The position numbers and the translations under genes were made by a program. From Treponema primitia ZAS-2 (lineage in GTDB: Bacteria; Spirochaetota; Spirochaetia; Treponematales; Breznakiellaceae), in NCBI RefSeq assembly GCF_000214375.1, contig NC_015578.1, positions 3,995,868 to 4,059,867 of the forward strand: a stretch of DNA of 64,000 nucleotides. Reading direction: 5' to 3'. This document shows, one piece after another, positions 33,641-43,072 of the stretch. How positions within the stretch are numbered: the first letter of the stretch is position 1; each line of letters starts with the position of its first letter. The notes beneath the pieces were generated by a model. It did not search any database and had not been told where the DNA came from. It saw only the letters and a program-made list of their open reading frames with translations.

Positions 33641-34693
33641 ATGGCACAAAATGAATCTCTCTCTCAGGAGCTTTTCCTCTCCTCAAGCCCTCACATTGCA
33701 TCAAAAGTTGCTGCCCGTAACCTGATGACCAATGTGCTGATTGCCCTGGCGCCTGCCACGGTCTTCGGGGTGCTTATCTACGGAATTCCCGCACTGTTGA
33801 ACATCCTGGTATCCATAGTGGCAGCGGTAGCGGGGGAATCCCTGTTCCGGTGCATCACCAAACAAGATATCCGGGCTAAGGACCTTTCCGCCGTGGTAAC
33901 CGGGCTGCTTTTAGCCCTGGTACTTCCCCCCACAACCCCCCTCTGGATGACCGCCCTGGGAGCGGTTTTCGCCGTGGTGGTGGCCAAGGAATTCTTCGGC
34001 GGCCTGGGGGCCAATGTGTTTAACCCCGCCCTCATCGGCCGGGCTTTTCTCCTCATGAGTTTCCCCGCTTCCATAGCCACCTGGGCCCGGCCCCTGGGCT
34101 TTGGAACCACCCTGACCGATGCGGTAACCGGCCCCACTCCCCTGGGAATTTTTAAACTGAGCGGAGGTTTACCGGGGGTGGGCGCGGACTTTGTCGCCGC
34201 CGGGCTGGCCAAAACTCCCGACTACTGGACCACTATAAAGACCCTCTTTATCGGTATCCACGGGGGCACCACCGGTGAATCATCCATACTGCTTATCCTG
34301 GTCGGGGCGATCTTCCTCCTGGCCACAAAAACCATTGACTGGCGGGCGCCGCTCACCATGATTGTGTCCGCCTGTATCCTGTCCCTGATACTGGGGATGG
34401 ATCCCCTTTTCAGCATATTTTCCGGGGGGCTCATTTTCGGTGCCTTCTTCATGGCCACTGACTATGTATCCGCCCCCCTCACCGCCAAAGGAAAACTCAT
34501 CTTCGGCTGCGGCGCGGGGATCATCGCGGTACTTATCAGGGTATTCGGGAACTACCCCGAGGGGGTTTCCTACGGCATCCTGATCATGAACGCCGCCACC
34601 CCATTCCTCAACCGCTTCCTTCAAAAAAAATATGGCTTTGTGCCTAAGAAAAAGCCCGCCCCTGCCGGCGGCGCACAGGGGGGTACAAAATGA
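33641..34693 (+). CDS. rnfD: Rnf complex subunit D
   Basis: 350 residues, about nine or ten membrane segments, NqrB/RnfD family. The block DAVTGPTPLG near 165-174 contains the threonine expected to carry covalent FMN. The subunit forms part of the ion-translocating core. Ends with a basic Pro/Lys-rich cytoplasmic tail and overlaps rnfG by four bases. Confidence 0.95.
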   Translation: MAQNESLSQELFLSSSPHIASKVAARNLMTNVLIALAPATVFGVLIYGIPALLNILVSIVAAVAGESLFRCITKQDIRAKDLSAVVTGLLLALVLPPTTPLWMTALGAVFAVVVAKEFFGGLGANVFNPALIGRAFLLMSFPASIATWARPLGFGTTLTDAVTGPTPLGIFKLSGGLPGVGADFVAAGLAKTPDYWTTIKTLFIGIHGGTTGESSILLILVGAIFLLATKTIDWRAPLTMIVSACILSLILGMDPLFSIFSGGLIFGAFFMATDYVSAPLTAKGKLIFGCGAGIIAVLIRVFGNYPEGVSYGILIMNAATPFLNRFLQKKYGFVPKKKPAPAGGAQGGTK

Positions 34694-35301
34694 AGGGAAC
34701 GAAAGTTTCAGGTATTTTAAAACTCGGTATCATCCTGACCCTCTACGCCACTGTGGCCTGCGTGGGCCTGGCCTTCGTGTATTCCGCCACGGAAAAGGTT
34801 ATCGAAGAGCGTCAGCAGGCGGATCTGGAAGCCGCCCTGAAGGAGCTGTTTCCCGATGCAGATGGCTTCGATGATCTTAAGGGTGCAATTAAAAGCCCCG
34901 ACCCGTCGGTTAGCTTTGGGGACCAATACAAAGTTCTCCGGGGGGGCAGCGTTATAGGCGCCGCCATCCGGGCTACCGGCGCCAGTTACGGCGGGCCGGC
35001 AACGATCTTGGCCGGTGTGGACACCGGCGGAAAAATCAGCGGCGTTAAAATACTGGAGAGCTCCGATACCCCCGGGCTGGGGGCAAATGCCGGGTCCCCC
35101 ACTTATTTTGTGGATAAAGCAAAGGGCTTAACCTTTTACGGCCAGTTCGCCGGGAAATCTGTAAACGACCCCTTTGAAGTGAAGGGCGATGTGATCGCCA
35201 TTACGGCGTCCACCATCACCAGCCGATCCATTACCCACATCGTTAAAACCGCAGGATCCGCGGTCCGGACTTGGCTGGAAACTTCAGGAGGCGTTAAATG
35301 A
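34690..35301 (+). CDS. rnfG: Rnf complex subunit G (covalent FMN)
   Basis: 203 residues: one N-terminal membrane segment (LGIILTLYATVACVGLAFVYS) and an extracytoplasmic FMN-binding domain with SSDTPGLGANAGSPTYF and the flavinylation motif TASTITSRS near 175-183, whose threonine bears FMN through a phosphoester bond. Passes electrons within the Rnf complex. Overlaps rnfE by four bases. Confidence 0.95.
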   Translation: MKGTKVSGILKLGIILTLYATVACVGLAFVYSATEKVIEERQQADLEAALKELFPDADGFDDLKGAIKSPDPSVSFGDQYKVLRGGSVIGAAIRATGASYGGPATILAGVDTGGKISGVKILESSDTPGLGANAGSPTYFVDKAKGLTFYGQFAGKSVNDPFEVKGDVIAITASTITSRSITHIVKTAGSAVRTWLETSGGVK

Positions 35302-35906
35302 ACCGGTTCTTCAAAATATTTACCAATGGCTTGATAAAGGAAAATCCCCTGCTGGTGCTGATGATAGGGCTCTGTTCATCCCTGGCAGTTACCACTTCGG
35401 TGGTTAACGGTATAGGTATGGGGCTTTCCATGACCTTCGTGCTCCTCATGTCGGAAGTGGTGATCAGTATCTTCCGGAAACTCATCCCCGAGTCCATCCG
35501 TATACCGGTGTTCATCATCGTTATCGCCGCCTTTACCACCGTAATAGACTATATGCTCAAGGCCTACTTTCCGGATCTGTCCAAGGCCATGGGGGTCTTT
35601 ATCCCCCTTATCGTGGTTAACTGCATCATCATGGGCCGGGTCGAATCCTTTGCATCCAAACAGCCCTTGGGAAATGTAATCTTTGACGCCCTGGGCATGG
35701 GCTTGGGGTATACCTGGGTACTTACGGGAATATCCCTTGTCAGGGAACTTCTGGGGAACGGCACCATCCTGGGTATCCAGATCTTCCCCGACAGCTATAC
35801 CCCGATTCTGTTCTTCATCCTGCCCCCGGGAGGGTTCTTTATCTTTGCCCTCTTCATCAGTTTCAATCTCTTTCTTAAATCCAAGAACAAGGAGGCCCGG
35901 ACATGA
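35298..35906 (+). CDS. rnfE: Rnf complex subunit E
   Basis: 202 residues, six membrane segments, NqrD/RnfE family. NPLLVLMIGLCSSLAVTTSV near 16-35 and VNCIIMGRVESFA near 112-124 contain the conserved membrane cysteines thought to hold an intramembrane iron-sulfur cluster together with RnfA. Four-base overlaps on both sides. Confidence 0.95.
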   Translation: MNRFFKIFTNGLIKENPLLVLMIGLCSSLAVTTSVVNGIGMGLSMTFVLLMSEVVISIFRKLIPESIRIPVFIIVIAAFTTVIDYMLKAYFPDLSKAMGVFIPLIVVNCIIMGRVESFASKQPLGNVIFDALGMGLGYTWVLTGISLVRELLGNGTILGIQIFPDSYTPILFFILPPGGFFIFALFISFNLFLKSKNKEART

Positions 35907-36499
35907 TCCTCTTCAAGATCTTCATCTCCGCCTTTCTCATTAATAACGTTGTGCTCATGCGCTTTATCGCCCTTTGCCCCTTCATAGGGATGAGTACCGA
36001 TGAGGACAAGTCCGTCGGTATGGGCTTGGCGGTTACCTTCGTAGTAGTCCTGGCAACCTGCGTTACCTGGCCTATTTACCGCTTTATCCTGGAACCTAAC
36101 GGCCTGGTGTTTCTCCAACTTCTGGTGTTCATCCTGGTTATTGCCGCCCTGGTTCAGCTGGTGGAATTCTACCTTAAGAAATCCGCCCCGGCCCTCTATG
36201 GGTCCATGGGTATCTACCTGGCCCTGATCACCACTAACTGCGCCATCCTGGCAGTTACCCTGGAGGTGATTAATAATAACTGTGTGTTCACCGGAAAACC
36301 CTATACCTTTGTGGAGTCCGTAGTGTACGCCGTGGGGGTTGCCGCAGGCTTCCTGCTCGCCCTGCTCCTCCTTTCGGGGATACGCAGGCGGATAAGGACC
36401 AGCCCACTTCCTTCATTCCTTAAAGGGACCCCCATACTGTTTGTTTCGGCGGCCCTTCTGTCCATGGCTTTCATGGGTTTCTCGGGATTAGTTAAATAA
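35903..36499 (+). CDS. rnfA: Rnf complex subunit A
   Basis: 198 residues, six membrane segments, homologous to RnfE with inverted topology. FLINNVVLMRFIALCPFIGMS near 11-31 and TTNCAILAVTLE near 111-122 carry the paired cysteines. Together RnfA and RnfE form the membrane channel of the pump. A 12-base gap with GGAG leads to rnfB. Confidence 0.95.
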   Translation: MILFKIFISAFLINNVVLMRFIALCPFIGMSTDEDKSVGMGLAVTFVVVLATCVTWPIYRFILEPNGLVFLQLLVFILVIAALVQLVEFYLKKSAPALYGSMGIYLALITTNCAILAVTLEVINNNCVFTGKPYTFVESVVYAVGVAAGFLLALLLLSGIRRRIRTSPLPSFLKGTPILFVSAALLSMAFMGFSGLVK

Positions 36500-36511
36500 G
36501 GAGCTGCCGGT

Positions 36512-37330
36512 ATGAGTATCGTTTTAATTACCGCCCTGTTTGCCGCCATTCTGGCCTTTGTTTTAGGAGTGGCCCTGGGCTTTTTCAAGGATTTCTTCGC
36601 CGTTGAAGAGGACCCCCTTAAAGGGCAGGTCCGCGAGTGTCTGCCTGGCGCCAACTGCGGCGCCTGCGGGTTCCCGGGCTGTGACGGTTACGCCACTGCG
36701 GTTGCCTCCGGCAGCGCCGCAACCAACTGCTGTTCCGTGGGTGGAAAAGATGTGGCGGAAAAGCTTTCCGCCCTCATGGGAGTAAGCGCCGGTTCCATAA
36801 CCCCGCTGGTAGCCATCATCGCCTGTCAGGGCACGCCGGATAAGGCCCCTGCCAAGGGAAACTATACGGGCCTGCAAACCTGCCGGGGAGCCAAGCTCTC
36901 CACCGGGGGAACCAAGCTCTGTGTCTGGGGTTGCCTGGGTTACGGGGATTGTACCGTGGTATGCCAGTTCGGCGCCCTGAGCCTGGGCGAAAACGGCTTG
37001 CCAAAAGTGGATCACACCAAGTGTACGGGCTGCAAGGTCTGCGTGGCCGAATGTCCCCAGGGCGTCATCAGGGCCGTTGCCAAGGATTCCCAGGGCGCCG
37101 TGGTGACTTGTTCCAACCGGAACCCTTTAAAAGCTACTGTGTTAAAGACCTGCAAGGCGGGGTGCATCAAGTGTGAACTCTGTGTAAAGAACTGCCCGGA
37201 AAACTGCATCACCCTGCAAAACGGCATCCCCGTGGTGGATTATGCCAAATGTACTTCCTGTGGTACTTGTGGAGAAAAATGCCCCACCAAGGTATTCAAG
37301 ATACTTCAAAAAGATGTCATTGCAGTTTAA
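36512..37330 (+). CDS. rnfB: Rnf complex subunit B (polyferredoxin)
   Basis: 272 residues. One N-terminal membrane helix, then GANCGACGFPGCDGYA near 46-61 (4Fe-4S), and three further ferredoxin-type motifs: CTGCKVCVAECPQGV, CIKCELCVKNCPENC and CTSCGTCGEKCPTKV. It accepts electrons from reduced ferredoxin. The gene order C-D-G-E-A-B is that of acetogens, clostridia and spirochaetes. The 3' end overlaps the next gene by 17 bases. Confidence 0.95.
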   Translation: MSIVLITALFAAILAFVLGVALGFFKDFFAVEEDPLKGQVRECLPGANCGACGFPGCDGYATAVASGSAATNCCSVGGKDVAEKLSALMGVSAGSITPLVAIIACQGTPDKAPAKGNYTGLQTCRGAKLSTGGTKLCVWGCLGYGDCTVVCQFGALSLGENGLPKVDHTKCTGCKVCVAECPQGVIRAVAKDSQGAVVTCSNRNPLKATVLKTCKAGCIKCELCVKNCPENCITLQNGIPVVDYAKCTSCGTCGEKCPTKVFKILQKDVIAV

Positions 37331-38147
37331 ACGTTTCTCCGTTCTTTTTCTGTTACTGTTACTGTTACTGGCTGTTGCCGGGACAAGCTCCTCCGCCACC
37401 CTGGAGGAGCTTGTCGGCACTGACCGGGCGGCGGCCCTTTCCGGGCCGGAGCCTATTACCGAAGCCCAGCTAAAGGATCCCCAGCCCAGGCTCATCCCCA
37501 TGGATGCCGGCCTCCGCCGCTTTGTTGACGAAGCCATGGATGCCCTGGACCCCAGCCTGTTTGTGGAAAGTCTCTCCTTGTATAAAAAACCCCCCAGCGC
37601 CGCCGAACCCTGGACCGAAGCGGAACGGAACGCCCTCTACAACGAAACCCTAGCCATCAGCACCCTTGCGGGGATAGAGTACTTTTCCGTCAGCCGGAAC
37701 CGGATGCGGACTTTTTACGAAACTTCTACGGTTATCGACGGGCCCGAAACCAAAAAGCCCCTGACTGATCCCGTCTATACCACCCCTCCGGCAGAACTGC
37801 GTATCTATGCCCGCCAGAAGGACCTGACCTTCGGAGACAATATTTACCAGTATACCTACTATACCCGGACCGATGCCCTGATCTTTGTCCAGGAAAACCT
37901 CAGTCCCATGTCCGTGGGGCCCATTTCGGTGGTTAGGAAGAACCGTCTGCGCTCGATAATCGCGGTTATTGACGCCGGAGACAGCCTGCTGGTATACGTG
38001 GCCTCCATGGCAAAGGCCGCCTCCTTTCCCGGCATGAACGAGCGGGCAGGGCGCTCCTTTACCAACCGGGCAGAGGCTATCCTGACATGGTTCTCCGTCC
38101 GAGCGGGGACGGCTTTTGAAAAAGCAAAAGCCGGGGCATCCTCCTAG
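37314..38147 (+). CDS. exported protein of unknown function, coupled to rnfB
   Basis: 277 residues from ATG 37314, which lies inside the rnfB 3' end in another frame; the longer reading from 37242 would be entirely rnfB-shadow. A classical signal peptide is seen: MSLQFKRF, a run of leucines, then AVAGTSSSA as cleavage region. The mature part is hydrophilic with no recognised motif, except repeated Tyr/Arg segments (DNIYQYTYYTRTD). The overlap suggests co-expression with Rnf; a periplasmic accessory role is possible but unproven. Confidence 0.72.
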   Translation: MSLQFKRFSVLFLLLLLLLAVAGTSSSATLEELVGTDRAAALSGPEPITEAQLKDPQPRLIPMDAGLRRFVDEAMDALDPSLFVESLSLYKKPPSAAEPWTEAERNALYNETLAISTLAGIEYFSVSRNRMRTFYETSTVIDGPETKKPLTDPVYTTPPAELRIYARQKDLTFGDNIYQYTYYTRTDALIFVQENLSPMSVGPISVVRKNRLRSIIAVIDAGDSLLVYVASMAKAASFPGMNERAGRSFTNRAEAILTWFSVRAGTAFEKAKAGASS

Positions 38148-38206
38148 CGTATCGGCGGCCTGGGTAAACCCTATTTTTTATGCCTGAAAACAGGTATCCT
38201 CTTCCC

Positions 38207-39613
38207 ATGGGTATTACATTCTATTCCCTCGGTGCAGCCGAGGAGGTAACCGGTTCCAAGCACGTTATCGAAGTAGACGGCGCGTCCTACCTTGTCGACT
38301 GCGGCGCTTTCCAGGGGGCCCGGGCTGAGGCGGACCGGAAAAACCGGAACTTCGGTATTGAGCCGGATCGGATTGAGGCGGCGGTCCTGACCCACGGTCA
38401 TTACGATCACTGCGGCCTGCTGCCCCTGCTTACCAAGCGGGGCTACCGGCGGAACATCTTCACCACCCCGGCTACCCGGGATCTGGCCAACCTGATCATG
38501 ATGGATTCCGCTAATATCCAGTCCCGGGATGCGGACTATCTCTGCCGGCAGGCCCAGAAGCGGGGGGAACAATTCAACTGGGAACCCCTGTTTGACGAAA
38601 AGGACGTAATCCGGGCCACCAGCCAGATGGTGGGGATTTCCTATAAGCGGCCCATCTTTCTGGGCGAAGGGGTGGAGCTGGAATTCTACGATGCCGGTCA
38701 TATCCTGGGTTCCGCCATGGCCTACATCACCGTAAAGAAAAACGGCAAAAAGACCCGCATCCTCTGCAGCGGGGACCTGGGCCGTAGTAATAAGCCCATC
38801 ATCAATGACCCGGATATAAGCCCGCCGCCGGACTACGTGGTGCTGGAAAGCACCTACGGCGACCGCCGCCACGATTCGGCGGATGACGCCCTGAAGCGGC
38901 TGGGGGAGATAGCCCAGCGGACGGTCCGCAATAAGGGGCGGATCATCATCCCCGCCTTTGCCATAGAGCGTACCCAGGAACTGGTCTACTACTTTCACCT
39001 CCTGGTGGACCGGGGGATCATTCCGGAAATCCCGATTTATGTGGATTCCCCCATGGCCACCAACGCCACCACCATCTTCCAGGTCCACCCGGAATGTTAC
39101 GATAGCGATGTCTACGAGGCCTTTATCAAGCACCATAAAAACCCCTTCGGCTTTAACAGCCTGCACTTTACCACCAGCGTGGAAGAGTCCAAGGCCCTCA
39201 ACAAACATCCCGGCCCGGTGATCATCATCTCCGCCGACGGCATGTGCGAAGCGGGCCGCATCCAGCACCACCTGATCAACAGCATTGAGGACCCGAACAC
39301 CACCATTCTCACCGTGGGCTACATGGCCCAAAACACCCTGGGCCGCCGTATCCGCAACAAGGAGACGGACCTGAAGATCCACGGCCAATGGTTCAAACGC
39401 CGGGCGGAGGTGGAGGAACTCAACGCCTTCAGCGCCCATGCCGACTACTTTGAGGCGGGGAAATGGCTGGACTCCCTGGACAGGTCAGGGCTGAAGAAGG
39501 TCCTCCTGGTCCACGGCGAACCTAAGGCCCAGGCGGCTTTTAAGAAGTACCTGGAAGAAAAGGGCTATCCCACAGAAATTGTGCAATACGGAAAAACCTA
39601 CAATCTGGACTAA
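38207..39613 (+). CDS. beta-CASP metallo-beta-lactamase-fold RNA hydrolase
   Basis: About 468 residues from ATG 38207, which aligns with the family start (ITFYSLGAAEEVTGS); ATG 38180 would add nine residues and neither has a clear Shine-Dalgarno sequence. Zinc motif HGHYDHCGLLP near 62-72, DAGHILGSAM near 162-171, SGDLG, the beta-CASP block PAFAIERTQEL, and the RMMBL end ELNAFSAHADY near 411-421 followed by LVHGEP. CPSF73-like bacterial members are putative exo/endoribonucleases. Stands alone between the exported protein and the aldo/keto reductase. Confidence 0.9.
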   Translation: MGITFYSLGAAEEVTGSKHVIEVDGASYLVDCGAFQGARAEADRKNRNFGIEPDRIEAAVLTHGHYDHCGLLPLLTKRGYRRNIFTTPATRDLANLIMMDSANIQSRDADYLCRQAQKRGEQFNWEPLFDEKDVIRATSQMVGISYKRPIFLGEGVELEFYDAGHILGSAMAYITVKKNGKKTRILCSGDLGRSNKPIINDPDISPPPDYVVLESTYGDRRHDSADDALKRLGEIAQRTVRNKGRIIIPAFAIERTQELVYYFHLLVDRGIIPEIPIYVDSPMATNATTIFQVHPECYDSDVYEAFIKHHKNPFGFNSLHFTTSVEESKALNKHPGPVIIISADGMCEAGRIQHHLINSIEDPNTTILTVGYMAQNTLGRRIRNKETDLKIHGQWFKRRAEVEELNAFSAHADYFEAGKWLDSLDRSGLKKVLLVHGEPKAQAAFKKYLEEKGYPTEIVQYGKTYNLD

Positions 39614-39628
39614 AAGAGAGGGATAAAA

Positions 39629-40834
39629 ATGCAGTATCGCTTGGATAAAAAAACGGGGAATAAGCTGTCCGTATTGGGGTTCGGCAGCCTCCGGTTTCCA
39701 AAAAAATTCGGGACCACGGACTTGCAAAAGACGGAGCCCCTGGTGATGCGCGCCATTGAGGGGGGGGTGAATTATTTTGACGCCGGGTACTTTTACTTCG
39801 GCAGCGAGGAAGTGCTGGGGACCATATTTGAAAGAAACAAGATACGGGAAAAAGTCCACTTCGCCACCAAGATGCCCCTGGTCTTGGTCCGGGGTCCCGA
39901 GGATTTTGACAAATTCTTTAACAAGCAATTGGAACGGATACGATCGAATTATATTGATTACTACCTGATCCACATGCTCCCGGATATTGAATCCTGGAAA
40001 AACCTCTGCAAGTGGGGGATTGAGGACTGGATACGGGAAAAGAAGCGGCAAGGCGCCATCCGGTCCATGGGCTTTTCCTTCCACGGCCGACAGAATGAAT
40101 TCCTTTCCCTCATCGATGCCTATGACTGGGATTTCTGCCAGATCCAGTACAACTACTCGGATGAAAATTTTCAGGCCGGGGTTACGGGCCTGAAAAAAGC
40201 CTCCGCAAAGGGCATGCCGGTGATGATCATGGAGCCCCTTTTGGGGGGCAAGCTGGTAGGCGGCCTTTCCCCCAAGGCGGTGGATATATTCAAACAGGCA
40301 AACCCCGACTGGTCCCCCGCGGGCTGGGGCTTCCGCTGGCTCTGGAACCAGAAAGAGGTGACTGTCACCCTTTCCGGCATGACCGATATTTCTCAGATTG
40401 AAGAAAATCTTAAGGCTGCGGATACCGCTGCGCCGGGTTTGCTCAGCCAGGCGGATATGGAGGTCTATGGCCGGGTGCAGGAAGAATTCAAATCCGCCTA
40501 CAAGGTGCTCTGTACGGGCTGTAACTACTGTATGCCCTGTCCGCAGCAGGTAAACATACCCGCCTGTTTCGCCGCCTACAATATTTCCTACACCATGGGC
40601 CGGCTGACAGGGATACAAAACTATATTTTTAGCAATGTTCTGGTGGACTCAAAAGAATTCGGCGGCGCCGGACTCTGCATAAAGTGCGGGGCCTGCGAAA
40701 AAAAGTGCTCCCAGAATATCCCCATCATCAAAACCTTACAGGCGGTGCGGAAACGGCTGGAGCCGCCCTGGGTTAAGTGGCCTATGCTCTTTTTTGGTGG
40801 GCTTTTCAAGAAATTCGGCGGGCGGAAGGCCTGA
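39629..40834 (+). CDS. aldo/keto reductase with C-terminal ferredoxin domain
   Basis: 401 residues. The N-terminal 290 are an AKR barrel (LSVLGFGSLRFPKK; YFDAGYFYFGSEEVLG with the Asp and Tyr; HFATKMPL with the Lys), and the C-terminal 110 carry 4Fe-4S motifs CTGCNYCMPCPQQVNIP and CIKCGACEKKCSQNIPI. This fusion is common in anaerobes; it should reduce carbonyls with NAD(P)H or electrons from iron-sulfur centres, substrate unknown. Confidence 0.9.
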   Translation: MQYRLDKKTGNKLSVLGFGSLRFPKKFGTTDLQKTEPLVMRAIEGGVNYFDAGYFYFGSEEVLGTIFERNKIREKVHFATKMPLVLVRGPEDFDKFFNKQLERIRSNYIDYYLIHMLPDIESWKNLCKWGIEDWIREKKRQGAIRSMGFSFHGRQNEFLSLIDAYDWDFCQIQYNYSDENFQAGVTGLKKASAKGMPVMIMEPLLGGKLVGGLSPKAVDIFKQANPDWSPAGWGFRWLWNQKEVTVTLSGMTDISQIEENLKAADTAAPGLLSQADMEVYGRVQEEFKSAYKVLCTGCNYCMPCPQQVNIPACFAAYNISYTMGRLTGIQNYIFSNVLVDSKEFGGAGLCIKCGACEKKCSQNIPIIKTLQAVRKRLEPPWVKWPMLFFGGLFKKFGGRKA

Positions 40835-40851
40835 ATGATCGGAGCGAAAAC

Positions 40852-41577
40852 ATGACCTATTTAACGGGCTTTCACGCCATAGAAGAACGCATCAAGTCCG
40901 GGGGCGGCGCCGGGCCGCTTCTGGTGGCAAAGGCCGGGCCCCGGGCCCGGGAAATCGTGGATCTGGCGGTGGATCGCAAAATACAAGTGAACCGGGTGGG
41001 TACCCACGAACTGGATCGCCTGGCCCCGGACCACCGGGGCATCGCCCTGTATACCGAAGATGTCGGCGCCGGGAACGAGGCCTCCCTGGAGGGGTTCCTC
41101 ACCGGGCTGGGGGAACAGAAAGACGCCCTGGTGGTGGTGCTGGACGAAATCACCGACCCCCACAACTACGGGGCCATACTCCGTTCCTGCGACCAATTCG
41201 GCGCGGACCTGGTAATCACCCGGCATAGGCGTATCGCCAAACACGCCGAAACCGTGGCCCAAACTTCTGCCGGGGCGGTTTCCTGGGTACCGGTGGCGGA
41301 AACTCCCAACCTGCCCAGGGCTGTGGAACAACTTAAAGAGGCAGATTTCTGGGTCTACGGCGCCGATATGACCGGGGAAGCGGTTTGGGAACGGGACCTC
41401 CGGGGCCGGGTGGCGATCATCCTGGGCGGGGAGGGGACCGGCATCTCCCGGCTCCTCCGGGAAAACTGCGACGCCATGGTGGCCATACCCTCCAAGGGCC
41501 GGATAGACTCCCTCAATGTTTCCGTAGCCGCAGGGGTTCTGTTCTATGAACTAACCCGGCAGCGGGCAAAAAAATAG
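40852..41577 (+). CDS. rlmB: TrmH/SpoU-family rRNA 2'-O-methyltransferase, RlmB-like
   Basis: 241 residues from ATG 40852, behind GGAGCG; the longer reading overlaps the AKR gene. N-terminal substrate-binding domain (LTGFHAIEERIKSGGG), then SPOUT motifs: motif 1 DEITDPHNYGAILRSCDQFG near 102-121, motif 2 ILGGEGTGISRLL near 189-201, motif 3 IPSKGRIDSLNVSVAAGVLFYE. Modifies 23S rRNA G2251 in characterised RlmB. SAM-dependent trefoil-knot enzyme. Confidence 0.9.
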   Translation: MTYLTGFHAIEERIKSGGGAGPLLVAKAGPRAREIVDLAVDRKIQVNRVGTHELDRLAPDHRGIALYTEDVGAGNEASLEGFLTGLGEQKDALVVVLDEITDPHNYGAILRSCDQFGADLVITRHRRIAKHAETVAQTSAGAVSWVPVAETPNLPRAVEQLKEADFWVYGADMTGEAVWERDLRGRVAIILGGEGTGISRLLRENCDAMVAIPSKGRIDSLNVSVAAGVLFYELTRQRAKK

Positions 41578-41612
41578 TTTGGATTCCTGAAAAGGCCCAG
41601 TGATACAGCCCA

Positions 41613-41642
41613 TTGGATACTTTTTATTTTTCGTAGTATATT
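41613..41642 (+). promoter_or_regulatory. promoter of the SH3/M48/cyclase cluster
   Basis: TTGGAT (41613-41618), 18 bases, TATATT (41637-41642), 18 bases before the SH3-protein ATG, with AAGGGGG between. Confidence 0.5.
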
Positions 41643-41659
41643 AGATATAAGGGGGATGT

Positions 41660-42130
41660 ATGAAACGGTTAATTCTATTTATCGTCCTGGGACTGTCGGT
41701 GACAAGTTTTATGGCTGCCCAGTCCCTAAAGGGCAAGACCGCCTATGTGACCGCCAGAAAACTGGAATTAAAAAGTTCCACCGCCTTTTTCGCGGATGTT
41801 TTAGGCGCCCTGTCCTACGGGGATCAGGTCACGGTCCAGGATGAATATCAAAAATGGGCCAAAGTGCAGACCACCGATAAGCCAAGCCTGAACGGTTGGG
41901 TTGCCTCCTCCAGCTTAACCACGAAACGGATTATCGCCTCAGATGGTACCTCCGCTTCGGCCAGCGAAATAGCCCTGGCAGGAAAAGGGTTTAATCAGGA
42001 AGTCGAAAACGCGTACCGACAGTCAGAAAAATTAAACTACGATGCTATTGACGCTATGGAAGCCTCGGGTGTACCGAATAGGCAGTTGTATAATTTCCTT
42101 TTGGAAGGCCACCTGGCCCGGGGGGAATAG
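41660..42130 (+). CDS. exported SH3-domain protein
   Basis: 156 residues. Signal peptide MKRLILFIVLGLSVTSFMAAQS, then a bacterial SH3-like domain (AYVTARKLELKSSTAFFADVLG, LSYGDQVTVQDEYQKWAKVQT, LNGWVASSSL). Such domains bind peptidoglycan or peptides in the periplasm. The C-terminal third (YRQSEKLNYDAIDAMEASG) is helical and shared with some M48-linked proteins. Separated by four bases from the M48 lipoprotein gene. Confidence 0.8.
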   Translation: MKRLILFIVLGLSVTSFMAAQSLKGKTAYVTARKLELKSSTAFFADVLGALSYGDQVTVQDEYQKWAKVQTTDKPSLNGWVASSSLTTKRIIASDGTSASASEIALAGKGFNQEVENAYRQSEKLNYDAIDAMEASGVPNRQLYNFLLEGHLARGE

Positions 42131-42134
42131 GGCG

Positions 42135-43055
42135 ATGAAAATTCAAATTAAACGGGCGCCGGTCCTCTGCATGATCCCGACCTTTGCCCTTGTGCTTTTT
42201 TCATGCGCAGGTATGGCCAGGGCCATTGGAGAAAGCGCCGATGAGATGGGGGAGTCCAGGGGGGCCAATGCATTGTCCCAGTCCGCCCATTCAATCGAAA
42301 AAGCCTTGGAAACAATTACCCCGGATCAGAAGTACTATATAGGACGGGCAGCCGGGGCGAATATCCTTTCCAATTATCCGATTTATACTGAAAACCCCGA
42401 TTTGGTTCTCTACTTGAACGAGATTGCCACAGCCATCATCATTAATTCATCCTCCCCTTCGTCTTCGCTATTAAAACCGGAATTGTTCTCAGAGCCGGTC
42501 AACGGGTACCATGTGGCGATCCTGAACAGCCCGGAAATTAACGCCTTTTCTACCTCCGGGGGCCATATTTTTGTAACCCGGGGGCTTCTGGAATGTGCGG
42601 CCTCTGAGGATACCCTGGCGGCGGTTATTGCCCATGAAATAGCCCACATTCAGTTGCAGCATGGCATTAGGGCTATTAAGTCCAGCAGAGTAATAAACGC
42701 CATCACCACAACCGGGTCTTCAGCTGCGGGTTTTGCCCTGTCTGAGCTTACGGAGATCCTTAATGAGGCCGCAACGGACATTGTTTCCGCCATGAATAAC
42801 GGTTATGCCCAGGAACAAGAATTCGCCGCAGACAACCAAGCCTTAAAACTCCTGGCAGACGCCGGGTATGAGCCTTCAAGCCTAACCATCATGCTGCAAT
42901 CCCTGAAAACGAATCAGCCCAGTCATCCCGGCGGGTTCAATCAGACCCACCCCAGCCCGGAGGAACGGATCGCCAAGCTTAACAGGCCTTTACAGCAGTA
43001 CTCGGTGCAGGATACCCGATCCTACCGGAACGCCCGGTATAGCGCTATCCAATAG
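42135..43055 (+). CDS. M48-family metalloprotease lipoprotein
   Basis: 306 residues from ATG 42135 (GGGGGAA upstream); the longer reading overlaps the SH3 gene. Lipobox LFSCAG near 16-21 predicts an outer- or inner-membrane lipoprotein. Zinc motif HEIAHIQLQH near 167-176 and the third ligand region QEQEFAADNQALKLL near 231-245 identify BepA/LoiP-type M48 peptidases, which police outer-membrane protein assembly. Probably works with the SH3 protein in envelope quality control. Confidence 0.88.
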   Translation: MKIQIKRAPVLCMIPTFALVLFSCAGMARAIGESADEMGESRGANALSQSAHSIEKALETITPDQKYYIGRAAGANILSNYPIYTENPDLVLYLNEIATAIIINSSSPSSSLLKPELFSEPVNGYHVAILNSPEINAFSTSGGHIFVTRGLLECAASEDTLAAVIAHEIAHIQLQHGIRAIKSSRVINAITTTGSSAAGFALSELTEILNEAATDIVSAMNNGYAQEQEFAADNQALKLLADAGYEPSSLTIMLQSLKTNQPSHPGGFNQTHPSPEERIAKLNRPLQQYSVQDTRSYRNARYSAIQ

Positions 43056-43072
43056 CCAAGGGGGGGCTGAAA

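Noticed and set aside
38171..39439. 422-codon minus-strand frame opposite the metallo-hydrolase
   Set aside because: Antisense shadow of a gene with complete catalytic motifs.
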